From Treponema sp. (GTDB taxonomy: Bacteria; Spirochaetota; Spirochaetia; Treponematales; Treponemataceae), in the NCBI GenBank assembly GCA_017392945.1, contig JAFOSK010000156.1:1-33098 (forward strand): a stretch of DNA of 33,098 nucleotides. Reading direction: 5' to 3'. Numbering within the stretch: position 1 is the first letter of the stretch; every line of letters starts with the position of its first letter. Positions 15,528-23,123 of the stretch are shown in pieces. Below the pieces are notes generated by a model. That model did no database searches. It was not told the DNA's origin and saw only the letters and a list, made by a program, of their open reading frames with translations. A program made the position numbers and the translations under genes.

Positions 15528-16976
15528 ATGGGCATTAAATTATTTTCTCTTGGTGCAGCAGAGGAAGTTACTGGATCAAAACATGTTTTTGAAATTGACG
15601 GACGACAATTCCTGGTTGACTGCGGTGCCTTTCAGGGACACAGAAAAATTTCTGACGAAAAGAACCGCAATTTTGACATTGACACCAGCAATCTTGAAGC
15701 TGTTATCCTTACGCACGGGCATTATGACCACTGCGGACTTTTACCGGTCCTGAATAAGAAAGGATTTACAGGAAACATATACGCAACTCCGGCAACACGC
15801 GATATTGCAAACCTGGTAATGATGGACAGCGCACGGATTCAGGCTCATGATGCGGAATTCCTTGCAAAACAGGCTTCCAAGAAAGGTGAAAAATTTACAT
15901 GGAAGCCGCTTTTTAACGAAGAAGACTGTATTAAAACTGCAAACCAGATTGTGTGTCTTTCTTACAACAGAAAAATGTATATTGCGCCGGATGTTCAGTT
16001 GGAACTGTTTGACGCAGGACATATTCTTGGATCTTCGCTGGCAAGCGTTTCAGTGCGCGGATGGCACCACGGGCTTAATGTTCCGTACATGCATTCAACC
16101 GGCGAAAACGAAACCCGCATTCTTTTTACGGGAGACCTTGGACGCAAGGAAAAGCCTATTATTCGTCCACCGGCAACAAATGTTCCGGCACCGGATTATA
16201 TCGTGATGGAATCCACTTACGGAAACCGCAAGCACGAAGACAGGGAATTTGCGTTAAAGGAGCTTGAACGTATTGTACGCGATGCGTGCGCTAAAAAGGG
16301 AAAAATTATTATTCCGTCTTTTGCTATTGAGCGCGCTCAGGAACTTGTGTTCTACCTGCATCTTCTTACTGACCAGAAAAAAATTCCGGTTATTCCGATT
16401 TATGTTGATTCGCCGATGGCTTCTAACGCAACCAGCGTCTTCCGCGTACATCCGGAATGTTATGACGAAAGCGTAAATGAAGCGTTCCTGAAGCATCATA
16501 AAAATCCGTTTGGATTCGGTTCCCTTACTTACACAAACAGCGTAGAAGAATCTAAGGCTCTTAACCAGAAAGAAGGTCCGATGATTATTATTTCTGCGGA
16601 CGGTATGTGCGAAGCAGGACGAGTTCTGTATCATCTTGCAAATGAAATCGGAAACGAGCGCAATACGATTCTTATTGTCGGCTACATGTCTGAAAATACG
16701 CTTGGACGAAAAATCCGCGACGGAGCAAAAGAAGTCAATATTCTTGGAGACGTATACAAGGTAAAGGCTAAAATTGAGCAGATCAATGCGTTCAGTGCGC
16801 ACGCCGACTATACGGAAATGACTGCATGGCTTGATTCTATAGACAAGAGCCGCCTTAAGAATATCTTCCTGGTTCATGGTGAACAGGACGCACAGGCGTT
16901 CTTTACAAACTACCTGCATGAACACGGCTATCCTAACGTAACTACAATTAAGTACGGGGAAGAGTACGAGCTGTAG
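15528..16976 (+). CDS. MBL-fold beta-CASP RNA-processing nuclease
   Basis: A 482-aa protein of the metallo-beta-lactamase/beta-CASP family (CPSF73/YSH1-like). The metal-binding THGHYDHCG lies at residues 62-70, DAGHILGSS near 165 and ILFTGDLGR near 200 supply more ligands. The beta-CASP part includes YVDSPMASNAT near 290 and SADGMCEAGR near 355; the RMMBL part includes NAFSAHADYTEM near 422 and VHGE near 448. Such enzymes cleave or trim RNA 3' ends; substrate here is unknown. AAGGAGG sits just upstream of the ATG. The leader contains two near-identical hairpin-rich units, so translation or stability control of this mRNA is plausible. It is convergent with the SGNH gene. Confidence 0.9.
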   Translation: MGIKLFSLGAAEEVTGSKHVFEIDGRQFLVDCGAFQGHRKISDEKNRNFDIDTSNLEAVILTHGHYDHCGLLPVLNKKGFTGNIYATPATRDIANLVMMDSARIQAHDAEFLAKQASKKGEKFTWKPLFNEEDCIKTANQIVCLSYNRKMYIAPDVQLELFDAGHILGSSLASVSVRGWHHGLNVPYMHSTGENETRILFTGDLGRKEKPIIRPPATNVPAPDYIVMESTYGNRKHEDREFALKELERIVRDACAKKGKIIIPSFAIERAQELVFYLHLLTDQKKIPVIPIYVDSPMASNATSVFRVHPECYDESVNEAFLKHHKNPFGFGSLTYTNSVEESKALNQKEGPMIIISADGMCEAGRVLYHLANEIGNERNTILIVGYMSENTLGRKIRDGAKEVNILGDVYKVKAKIEQINAFSAHADYTEMTAWLDSIDKSRLKNIFLVHGEQDAQAFFTNYLHEHGYPNVTTIKYGEEYEL

Positions 16977-17005
16977 TTTTATAAATAAGAAACAACTTTT
17001 CGTGG

Positions 17006-17128
17006 AAAAACGGATTTCAAAATCGTGCTCTGCCACACCACATTCTGTTGTGCTTTGAAAGCAAATAAATTGCCACTGACGCGACTGCACAACAATTCAA
17101 CAGGATGTTCTTTTTGAAATCCGTTTTT
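17006..17128. repeat. Long inverted repeat between convergent genes, degenerate type-A copy (A5)
   Basis: AAAAACGGATTTCAAAA (17006-17022) is perfectly complementary to 17112-17128. The core keeps traces of type A: TTGCCACTGACGCGACTGC resembles the TTGCCGCTAACGCGGC hairpin, and the TTTCAAAA arm is shared. The outer ATAGC ends are missing. It sits between the ends of the convergent MBL and SGNH genes and is followed by T-runs, so it may now serve as a two-way terminator. Confidence 0.65.
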
Positions 17129-17198
17129 TTATGCCTTTTTTGCAATTTCCTAAAAAAAGCATTCATGCAAATTTTGCAGAGTGCGATTTTCGAATTAA

Positions 17199-17906
17199 TT
17201 AGAATTCTTTTTTTAGCTCTGGGAGCGCTTTTATCCAAAGTTCGGACATTAATTTATAACCGTCTGGATTCGGATGTATTCCGTCGCGGCACATATATTT
17301 ACGGTAGTCTGGCTGATCAAGCATAAGACGGCGCATGTCTACAATCTGCACATTATTTTTAAGCGCAAGATCTACAAGATGAAGATTGTAGCGTTCGTGC
17401 GAAAGATACAGTTTATGCGGATTTCCATTCACTTCATTCATGATGATTTCGCGGTCGTGACCTTCTGCAATGTGCTCGAACCACCAATCTGCAACCAGCG
17501 GAGGCATTGTCATGATTACAGGAGTAACCTTTGCGGCGCGGCAGGAATCAATCATTTCCTGCATGAGCTGTTCAAACTCTGCAAGCGGAGTGCGCGGTTC
17601 GTGAACCTGGCCAGGAGTTTCGCAGACGTCGCTCCAAGAATAGTCACAGTCGTTTCCGCCGCTTTCCAAAATTGCAAGGTCACCGCACACACCTTTTTCT
17701 ATGTCTTTTTTTAGGCGGCGCAAAGTTTTAGAAGCAACAGAGCCGAATACGCTCTGATTGTTCAGGTCAAAACCAAGAACGCGCTGTGCCAGATCAAGGC
17801 TTGTATCTTCGATTATGTCAAAAAGATGACCAGAATCTGTTCCTGTTACGGCTCCCTTAAGAATTGAGTCACCGTAAACGCTGATTCTATTTATTCCGTT
17901 GTTCAT
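17199..17906 (-). CDS. SGNH/GDSL-family hydrolase
   Basis: A 235-aa protein without a signal peptide. Block I is VYGDSILKG near residue 10 with the nucleophile Ser, block III is LESGGNDCDYSW near 80, and block V is CRDGIHPNPDGYK near 210 with the Asp and His of the triad. These esterases or acyl-hydrolases act on varied acyl groups; the substrate is unknown. GGGGAGG nine bases upstream supports the start. It begins 28 nt after the end of hisB on the same strand and is probably co-transcribed with it, although no role in histidine synthesis is implied. Confidence 0.85.
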   Translation of the reverse strand: MNNGINRISVYGDSILKGAVTGTDSGHLFDIIEDTSLDLAQRVLGFDLNNQSVFGSVASKTLRRLKKDIEKGVCGDLAILESGGNDCDYSWSDVCETPGQVHEPRTPLAEFEQLMQEMIDSCRAAKVTPVIMTMPPLVADWWFEHIAEGHDREIIMNEVNGNPHKLYLSHERYNLHLVDLALKNNVQIVDMRRLMLDQPDYRKYMCRDGIHPNPDGYKLMSELWIKALPELKKEF

Positions 17907-17934
17907 AAACTAGGCCTCCCCTTCAAGCGCAGAA

Positions 17935-18558
17935 TTATAGACTGCCGATAGAACCTTTTGTACTTGGAACTGCACCGTTACGGCGCGGATCGATTTCTAC
18001 TGCAGAACGGATAGCGCGGCTTGCAGCCTTAAAAAGTCCTTCCATTTTGTGGTGATCGCTACGACCGCGAAGAGTGTCCAGATGAAGGTTGCACTGAGCC
18101 CCGCCTACAAATCCCTGCCAGAAATCTTCAAAACAGTCTGTTTGGAAACTTGCTTCCTTGCCGTTCTGTCCAACAGAAACCAACGGAATACCTGTTAATT
18201 CAGCATTACAGACAAGGAACGGACGACCGCCAAAATCAACTGCAGCACGGCACAAAGCTTCGTCCATAGGATAAAGGAAGGAGCCTGTACGGTAAATTCC
18301 TGCACAATCTCCCAGGGCTTTTGCAAAACAAAGTCCCAAAACAATGCCCGTATCTTCTATCAAGTGATGCTGGTCTACTTCCAGATCCCCATTAAGCTCG
18401 CCGGAAAGATCAAAAAGTCCATGCTTACAAAAAGACTTCAGCATATGATCAAAAAAACCGATCGGATTCTTTACATCACACTTACCGGTTCCATCTAAAT
18501 TCAATGTAAGCGAAATCTGTGTTTCGCCAGTTTTTCTTTCAATAGTTGCAGTTCGCAT
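17935..18558 (-). CDS. hisB: Imidazoleglycerol-phosphate dehydratase
   Basis: A 207-aa monofunctional HisB with the manganese-binding motifs FFDHMLKSFCKHG near residue 35, DQHHLIEDTG near 62 and GRSDHHKMEGLFKA near 164. Other family marks are DEALCRAAVDFGGRPF and the terminal STKG. It dehydrates imidazole glycerol phosphate in step six of histidine synthesis. hisG lies 1.6 kb upstream on the same strand, separated by two unrelated genes, so the his genes are dispersed. No Shine-Dalgarno sequence is visible; a promoter TTCACA-16-TAATAT stops six bases before the ATG, suggesting a leaderless mRNA and separate transcription from hisG. Confidence 0.96.
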   Translation of the reverse strand: MRTATIERKTGETQISLTLNLDGTGKCDVKNPIGFFDHMLKSFCKHGLFDLSGELNGDLEVDQHHLIEDTGIVLGLCFAKALGDCAGIYRTGSFLYPMDEALCRAAVDFGGRPFLVCNAELTGIPLVSVGQNGKEASFQTDCFEDFWQGFVGGAQCNLHLDTLRGRSDHHKMEGLFKAASRAIRSAVEIDPRRNGAVPSTKGSIGSL

Positions 18559-18564
18559 ACATAA

Positions 18565-18592
18565 ATATTAGCACATAATGAAAAAGTGTGAA
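18565..18592 (-). promoter_or_regulatory. Promoter of hisB, predicted leaderless
   Basis: On the minus strand TTCACA (18592-18587), a 16-nt spacer and TAATAT (18570-18565) are followed by TTATGT and the ATG. The expected start site coincides with the start codon. Confidence 0.5.
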
Positions 18593-18679
18593 AGGATGAA
18601 GTTTCCAGCCTGGTCACATTCTTCTGTTGTAGTTTCGTATTCTGCTTTTTGCACAGCTTACCGTAATAAAATGACGATA

Positions 18680-19270
18680 TCACAATGGCTTCTTAAATAC
18701 ATAAGTCATATAAGGCTTTTCTGGATGTGAAAAATCCTTGTATTCTTCTTCCCAAATAAGTTCAAAGCCATTCTTAAAGTACCAGTCAACATTGCATTCG
18801 CCGTCGGTCCAGAGATAGAGATTTTTAAAACCCGCTTCCACAAAGTATTTTTTCGCCTCTCTTAAAATCGTAGTTCCCCATCCCTTTTCAAGACTTATAA
18901 AAAGACACAGCTTTACATCATCCGCGTTCATAAAAGAAAAAGTCTTTTCATCCATTCGAATAAGATACCGCCGCCCGTTTTCTAAAATCTCGCGGTCTCC
19001 AAAAGACAAAGATTCAAGCGTTTTTTTATACCATTTATCATTCCGCGTATCATTAATTTTTGCACCAAAACAGACCGCTTTAAGATTTCTTCCAGAACCA
19101 TCAGCTTTTCCGCTCATCTGGAACTGCATCTTATTTTCATGCATGTTCGTGCGGATAATCATCTCTACATAGAGACGGTTAAAAGAATCCCCCTTGAAAT
19201 CAACTTTCCACATCGGAAAAACGCGGTCGACTAAAAGAGGCATATTTTGTTCTTCAAATTGTTCCAGCAT
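18680..19270 (-). CDS. GNAT-fold acetyltransferase-like protein
   Basis: A 196-aa protein. The C-terminal part holds a GNAT acyl-CoA-binding motif: LFISLEKGWGTTILREAKKY at about residues 123-142, where the Q/R-x-x-G-x-G/A loop is rendered EKGWGT, then GFKNLYLWTDGECN and DWYFKNGFEL at 148-171. The N-terminal ~110 residues show little similarity to anything I recognise but include MIIRTNMHENKM and RRYLIRMDEKTFSF. The substrate is unknown. No clear ribosome site precedes the ATG. It stands between the 2H phosphoesterase gene and hisB, all on the minus strand. Confidence 0.7.
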   Translation of the reverse strand: MLEQFEEQNMPLLVDRVFPMWKVDFKGDSFNRLYVEMIIRTNMHENKMQFQMSGKADGSGRNLKAVCFGAKINDTRNDKWYKKTLESLSFGDREILENGRRYLIRMDEKTFSFMNADDVKLCLFISLEKGWGTTILREAKKYFVEAGFKNLYLWTDGECNVDWYFKNGFELIWEEEYKDFSHPEKPYMTYVFKKPL

Positions 19271-19331
19271 AATTTTACTACCAAGAAAATCTACGGACTA
19301 TGCTTTCATGACAAGAACTTCCTGTAGCAGC

Positions 19332-20042
19332 TTAGAGCCCGGTAAATGAAAATACAGACATATAATCATTCATAGATTCAAATTTCTGATAATAGAGATT
19401 TTTTGTACTAACAGTAATATCAAAATTGTCCTGATTGAACTCACTTACAAGCTGTTTTAATTTTTCTATTTCAGATTTTTCAGTTTTTACAGGTCTATAA
19501 TAAGCTAAAGTAATATGAGGAGTCAAACAATATGGTAAGATTTTTACTTTATCAACAACCGAATATAATTCCATCAGACTGATATAATCTTTTTCCGTTT
19601 TTGGAACTACACCCAGAACCAAAGATGTATTTACCATATTAAAAGCAAATGTAGTTTTAAACTTTATCTTTTTATTTATACTCTTTCCATCTGTCAGTTT
19701 TCTTAAAGTAATTTCGTTTAAAAAGCATTCTTCTGCAATGGTGCTTAAAGACACGGAATTGCTCAAATCATGCAAGGTTATATGAAATGTTGATTCTTTT
19801 ATTCTTTCTGCTAAAAACGGCAGATTTCCGTCATACAATTTTTCAACAAAACTGTTGATTTTCTTCTTTGTTTTTATATCCAAATCAAAAACCGTTGTAT
19901 CACCATAAAATGATTTAAAACTTCCGTCTTCGGAAACCTTTTCAGAAAGTTTAGGCATTAAAGAAAAGTCCTCTATTTCAAGCGACAAATCCTTCTTTTC
20001 AAATGAAAAAATACGATTTTTAAACTGCTCAAAGGATTCCAT
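19332..20042 (-). CDS. 2H phosphoesterase-like protein (LigT superfamily)
   Basis: A 236-aa protein with two H-x-T motifs, FHITLHDL (His87, Thr89) and TPHITLAYYRP (His176, Thr178), about 90 residues apart. This paired pattern is the active-site signature of the 2H family, which hydrolyses or forms 2',3'-cyclic or 2'-5' phosphodiester bonds in RNA or nucleotides. The rest of the sequence is poorly conserved, as expected. AAGGA lies eight bases before the ATG. It ends 61 nt before the GNAT gene. The substrate cannot be inferred; an RNA or cyclic-nucleotide role is the default for the family. Confidence 0.7.
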   Translation of the reverse strand: MESFEQFKNRIFSFEKKDLSLEIEDFSLMPKLSEKVSEDGSFKSFYGDTTVFDLDIKTKKKINSFVEKLYDGNLPFLAERIKESTFHITLHDLSNSVSLSTIAEECFLNEITLRKLTDGKSINKKIKFKTTFAFNMVNTSLVLGVVPKTEKDYISLMELYSVVDKVKILPYCLTPHITLAYYRPVKTEKSEIEKLKQLVSEFNQDNFDITVSTKNLYYQKFESMNDYMSVFSFTGL

Positions 20043-20111
20043 ATTTCATTTCCTTCTAAATCACTTTTTTATAATCTATCTGCTATATGCCACAAGCCTG
20101 CCAGTTCAAAC

Positions 20112-20162
20112 AAAAAAAGACCGACGCACTTTACCAATACAAAGCAAATGCATCAGTCCTTT
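20112..20162 (-). terminator. Terminator downstream of hisG
   Basis: On the minus strand GACTGATGCA (20158-20149) pairs with TGCGTCGGTC (20128-20119), including G-U pairs, and is followed by seven T. It lies about 40 nt past the hisG stop and separates hisG from the 2H phosphoesterase gene. Confidence 0.7.
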
Positions 20163-20199
20163 TGAACTTCATAAACTGCTTTCAACGCAGCCTTTTCTA

Positions 20200-21072
20200 T
20201 TATTTAATTACCTTTCTAAGCTCGTATTCCAGAATGTCTGTTGCGCCAAGAGTGCGGAGCTTTGGCAAAAGGGTTGGAACTTCGCTCTTTTTTACGGCGA
20301 TTTTTACAGCGTAGCCATCGTCACCGAACAAAGGAGAAACAGTCGGACTCTTCATAGAAGGAATGCCTTTAATCAAAGCGTCAAAGTTTGCTTTAGAAAC
20401 GTTCATTTCAAGCATTACGCGGCTGCGGGCTGCAAGAACAGCTTCAAAAAGCATCTTAAGTTCCATGATTTTCTGCTTTTTAGCAGGATCAGCCATAGCA
20501 GCCTTAGAAGCGTACATCCTTGTAGAAGATTCCATCAATGTATCTACAATCTTAAGGCGGTTAGCGCGCAAAGAAGAACCGGTAGAAGTATTATCGATAA
20601 GAATCTGAGCCAAAGCTTCGTCATTGTCCTGAACGAAACCTTCGCTGGTTCCCCATGTGCGGAAAATAGTTCCATCAATCTTCTTTGATTCAATGTATTT
20701 TTTTGTAAGCGCCTGATATTCAGTTGCAATAGTAACCTTTTCCTTCAAAAGCGCATCATAATCCTTTGTTTCAGGAATTGCAGCAACGATACGAACCGGG
20801 TCAAATCCCAGATCCATAATTTCTTCAACATCGTCCTGAACCCCGTTTTCATAAACCCAGTCTTTACCGCTGAATCCAACATCGGCCTTATTCTGAGCAA
20901 GCAACGCACTGGTAATCTGCGGCTTTACAACCTGAAAAGCCAAATCTTCCTGATTGGTTGTAGGAAAATATGTTCTGTCCGGCAAATGAATGGAAATACC
21001 AACATCGTTTAAAAGTTCATAAACCGACTCATAAATGCGGCCTTTAGCTAAAAGAATCTTAAGTTTTTCCAT
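20200..21072 (-). CDS. hisG: ATP phosphoribosyltransferase, long form
   Basis: The 290-aa protein is HisG of the long type. It opens with KILLAKGRIYESVYELL, followed by GFSGKDWVYE near residue 68. The PRPP-binding segment is LIDNTSTGSSLRANRLK near 157-173. The C-terminal ~75 residues (KGIPSMKSPTVSPL, then VKIAVKKSEVPTLLPKLRTL) are the ACT-like regulatory domain, so histidine feedback and independence from HisZ are expected. It performs the first step of histidine synthesis. AGGAG lies nine bases before the ATG. It is divergent from earP across a short region holding a type-B repeat, and ends at its own terminator. Confidence 0.96.
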   Translation of the reverse strand: MEKLKILLAKGRIYESVYELLNDVGISIHLPDRTYFPTTNQEDLAFQVVKPQITSALLAQNKADVGFSGKDWVYENGVQDDVEEIMDLGFDPVRIVAAIPETKDYDALLKEKVTIATEYQALTKKYIESKKIDGTIFRTWGTSEGFVQDNDEALAQILIDNTSTGSSLRANRLKIVDTLMESSTRMYASKAAMADPAKKQKIMELKMLFEAVLAARSRVMLEMNVSKANFDALIKGIPSMKSPTVSPLFGDDGYAVKIAVKKSEVPTLLPKLRTLGATDILEYELRKVIK

Positions 21073-21100
21073 AATGACGGACTCCTGTAAAAAATTAACC

Positions 21101-21197
21101 GGGGTTTTAGGCTATCGCAACTTGTTGCGTCTCCCCTAGGAGAAGGGGTAGCGTAAAACCGCAGGTTTGAAGCGAGGGGAAGGCTTTCCCCTCCTTT
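21101..21197 (+). repeat. Type-B palindromic element, copy B2
   Basis: GC-rich element in the hisG-earP divergent gap. It contains CGCAACTTGTTGCG (hairpin), CCCCTAGGAGAAGGGG, GTAGCG, AAACCGCAGGTTT (hairpin) and the end block CGAGGGGAAGGC. Bases 21173-21197 are an exact 25-nt inverted match to 21352-21376 inside earP. It ends 11 bases before the TATAAT that may drive earP. Confidence 0.85.
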
Positions 21198-21207
21198 CTC
21201 TTATTCT

Positions 21208-21213
21208 TATAAT
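21208..21213 (+). promoter_or_regulatory. Possible -10 box of earP
   Basis: TATAAT at 21208-21213 with a weak -35 overlapping the end of repeat B2. This would give a leader of about 30 nt. No ribosome site is seen before the earP ATG. Confidence 0.4.
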
Positions 21214-21249
21214 ATAGAAGAAACGTAATAAATTCAATAAACTAACAGT

Positions 21250-22551
21250 ATGGATTCAGTTTTAGACATCACCCTTCTCTGCAAGGTTGTAGACAATTTC
21301 GGCGACATTGGCGTTGTTTACCGTTTAGCCCGCGCACTGACAGACATTTCTAAAGGAGGGGAAAGCCTTCCCCTCGTCGGCACTTCGTTGCCTCCTACCC
21401 CTTCTGCGGGGGACGATTCTTCCCCCGCAACGCCCCCAAAACTGAATCTGCGCATCATTGCCGATAACCTTGAATCGTTCCGGCTGCTTTGCCCACAGAT
21501 TGACCCGGCAAAAGAAGAGCAGACCGTAAACGGCTGGCAGATTTACAACTGGAATGCCGGAACAACCTGTCTTAACGCATTCAGAAAAAAACAGCCGCGC
21601 ATAATAATAGAGTGTTTTCAGTGCGGCCGCCCGGACTGGCTTGAAACACTGCTTTTTACAGAAAAAGTGCCGGACGTAGTTCACATAATCATGCTGGACT
21701 ATTTAACCGCAGAAGATTATGCAGAAACTTTCCATAAACTAAAAAGCCTTACAAGAAGTGCCCGCGTGCAGAAAGTAAACTTTATGCCGGGATTTACTCA
21801 AAAAACAAGCGGCTTGATTCTAGACAAGCCGTTCATGGAATCGTTGAATGCGCGAGGATGCAGAATTGACTCTAAAAGTATAGCCGCAGGGGTGCACGCT
21901 GAATGCACAAACGGCGGTTCACCTTCAGCTGAATCAAAAGAAAGTTTTAACGCCGTATTCTTCAGCTATCCGAGAGACTGGACGCCTGCCGTACGCGCAC
22001 TGCAAAAGTTTAACAAAGAAAAGGCAAACGGCGCGCTGAATGTGCTTTTAGCAAGAGGCGCAGGTTACGAATCCTTCTTGAATGCATATACAAAATGTGC
22101 TGACTCAAAAGTTTCTGCCGGCAAACAGCTCTTTACGCTTACAGAACTGAATTTTTTACCACAGACTGAATGGGATTCCCTTCTTACCCGCACGCCACTT
22201 CTGTTTATACGCGGCGAAGACAGCCTTAGCAGGGCCTGCCTTTGCGGAGTTCCTTTTGTATGGCACGCCTATCCGCAGACAGAAGAATACCAGCTGGTAA
22301 AGGTGCAGGCTCTTTTGGAGCGCATGAGACCTCATTTTGCACCGCAGGACTTTGAGCATGTAGAACGCTGCTGGCAGATTTACAACACCACAAACGCAAG
22401 CGCGCGCGATTTAGAAGATTCTCTTTATGGCTTTTTAAGGGCTTACAGCGACCTGAAGCTAGGCTTCGCCGATTTTTCCGCTTCGCTTTTAAAAAACGGA
22501 GACCTTGCAACTCATCTTTTGGAATTCATAGAAGAAAGCAAAACTTTTTAA
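21250..22551 (+). CDS. earP: EF-P arginine rhamnosyltransferase EarP, with an in-frame repeat-derived insert
   Basis: The 433-aa protein matches EarP (formerly DUF2331). LLCKVVDNFGDIGVVYRLA places Asp15 and Asp19 where the family has its two key aspartates. ECFQCGRPDW near residue 121, DYLTAEDYAE near 150, FMPGFTQKTSGL near 178 and LFIRGEDSLSRACLCGVPF near 318 (Glu323, the probable dTDP-binding Glu) follow, then VWHAYPQTEEYQ. It transfers L-rhamnose from dTDP-L-rhamnose to an arginine of EF-P to relieve polyproline stalling. Residues about 35-64 (KGGESLPLVGTSLPPTPSAG and on) are encoded by a type-B palindromic element read in the reverse sense, and interrupt the N-terminal Rossmann domain between a helix and the next strand. 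efp lies 1.5 kb downstream. Confidence 0.93.
   Translation: MDSVLDITLLCKVVDNFGDIGVVYRLARALTDISKGGESLPLVGTSLPPTPSAGDDSSPATPPKLNLRIIADNLESFRLLCPQIDPAKEEQTVNGWQIYNWNAGTTCLNAFRKKQPRIIIECFQCGRPDWLETLLFTEKVPDVVHIIMLDYLTAEDYAETFHKLKSLTRSARVQKVNFMPGFTQKTSGLILDKPFMESLNARGCRIDSKSIAAGVHAECTNGGSPSAESKESFNAVFFSYPRDWTPAVRALQKFNKEKANGALNVLLARGAGYESFLNAYTKCADSKVSAGKQLFTLTELNFLPQTEWDSLLTRTPLLFIRGEDSLSRACLCGVPFVWHAYPQTEEYQLVKVQALLERMRPHFAPQDFEHVERCWQIYNTTNASARDLEDSLYGFLRAYSDLKLGFADFSASLLKNGDLATHLLEFIEESKTF
21352..21441 (-). repeat. Type-B palindromic element, copy B3, inside earP
   Basis: A 90-bp block (30 codons) within earP. Hairpins: GAGGGGAAAGCCTTCCCCTC, GGCACTTCGTTGCC, and GCGGGGGA/TCCCCCGC around a 7-nt loop. 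Read on the minus strand it follows the order of B1 and B2: GGGGGCGTTGCGGGG, AGAAGGGGTAGG, CGAGGGGAAGGC. The length is a multiple of three and the sense frame has no stop. Base composition is far more GC-rich than adjacent earP codons. Confidence 0.85.
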
Positions 22552-22671
22552 GAGGAGCCAGATTTACTGTCCGCATTATTCCCATGAATATGCACAAAAC
22601 GCAGGACGGACACTTACAAATACTACAAAAAATTTTCAATTTTGATATACTAAAGAAAAGGAAGGTTAATC

Positions 22672-22932
22672 ATGAAAAAGATTTTATGCATTGTTTTTTC
22701 CGCACTTATTCTTTCGGGAACATTATTCGCAAAAGATAGTTCAATTAAAGAAACTGTAAGCGATGCCGCAGAAACCGTTGCTGACACAGCAAAAGAAATT
22801 GCCGACGATGTTTCTAAAGAAGCTAAAAAAGTCGGAAAAGACATAAAGAAAGAAGCCAAAAAGGTAAAAAAAGACGTTTCGAAAAGCGCAAAAAAAGCCA
22901 AGAAAAACATCGAAAAAAAACTTGCCGACTAA
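22672..22932 (+). CDS. Small exported lysine-rich amphipathic-helix protein
   Basis: An 86-aa protein. Residues 1-20 (MKKILCIVFSALILSGTLFA) form a classical signal peptide. The mature part is a continuous alternation of Ala/Val/Ile with Lys/Asp/Glu (AETVADTAKEIADDVSKEAK, then KKVKKDVSKSAKKAKKNIEK), predicted to be a single long amphipathic helix. This resembles LEA group 3 or apolipoprotein-like repeats in composition, with net positive charge rising toward the C-terminus. Such proteins can bind membranes, polyanions or protect against stress; none is shown here. GAAGG precedes the ATG. It stands alone between earP and the convergent exodeoxyribonuclease gene. Confidence 0.75.
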   Translation: MKKILCIVFSALILSGTLFAKDSSIKETVSDAAETVADTAKEIADDVSKEAKKVGKDIKKEAKKVKKDVSKSAKKAKKNIEKKLAD

Positions 22933-23123
22933 AATAAGCCTTTTAATCAGATTTTGTATTTTTAGAATACATAAAATTCCTGAAAAAATAACCGAAATAC
23001 GGGCAATAAACCACCCTGAAGGAAGAATATAAAAACTTCCTGACTCAGCCATGGCAAATCAAACGTATTTCGGCGATACGGCAGACGATTTTAAGTACAA
23101 ACTTCTTGAACACCAATTCTTAT

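Noticed and set aside
22741-23052. Hydrophobic minus-strand frame opposite the Lys-rich exported protein
   Set aside because: It is the antisense of a Lys/Ala-rich gene, which automatically reads as Phe/Leu-rich. The plus-strand gene has a ribosome site and a clean signal peptide.
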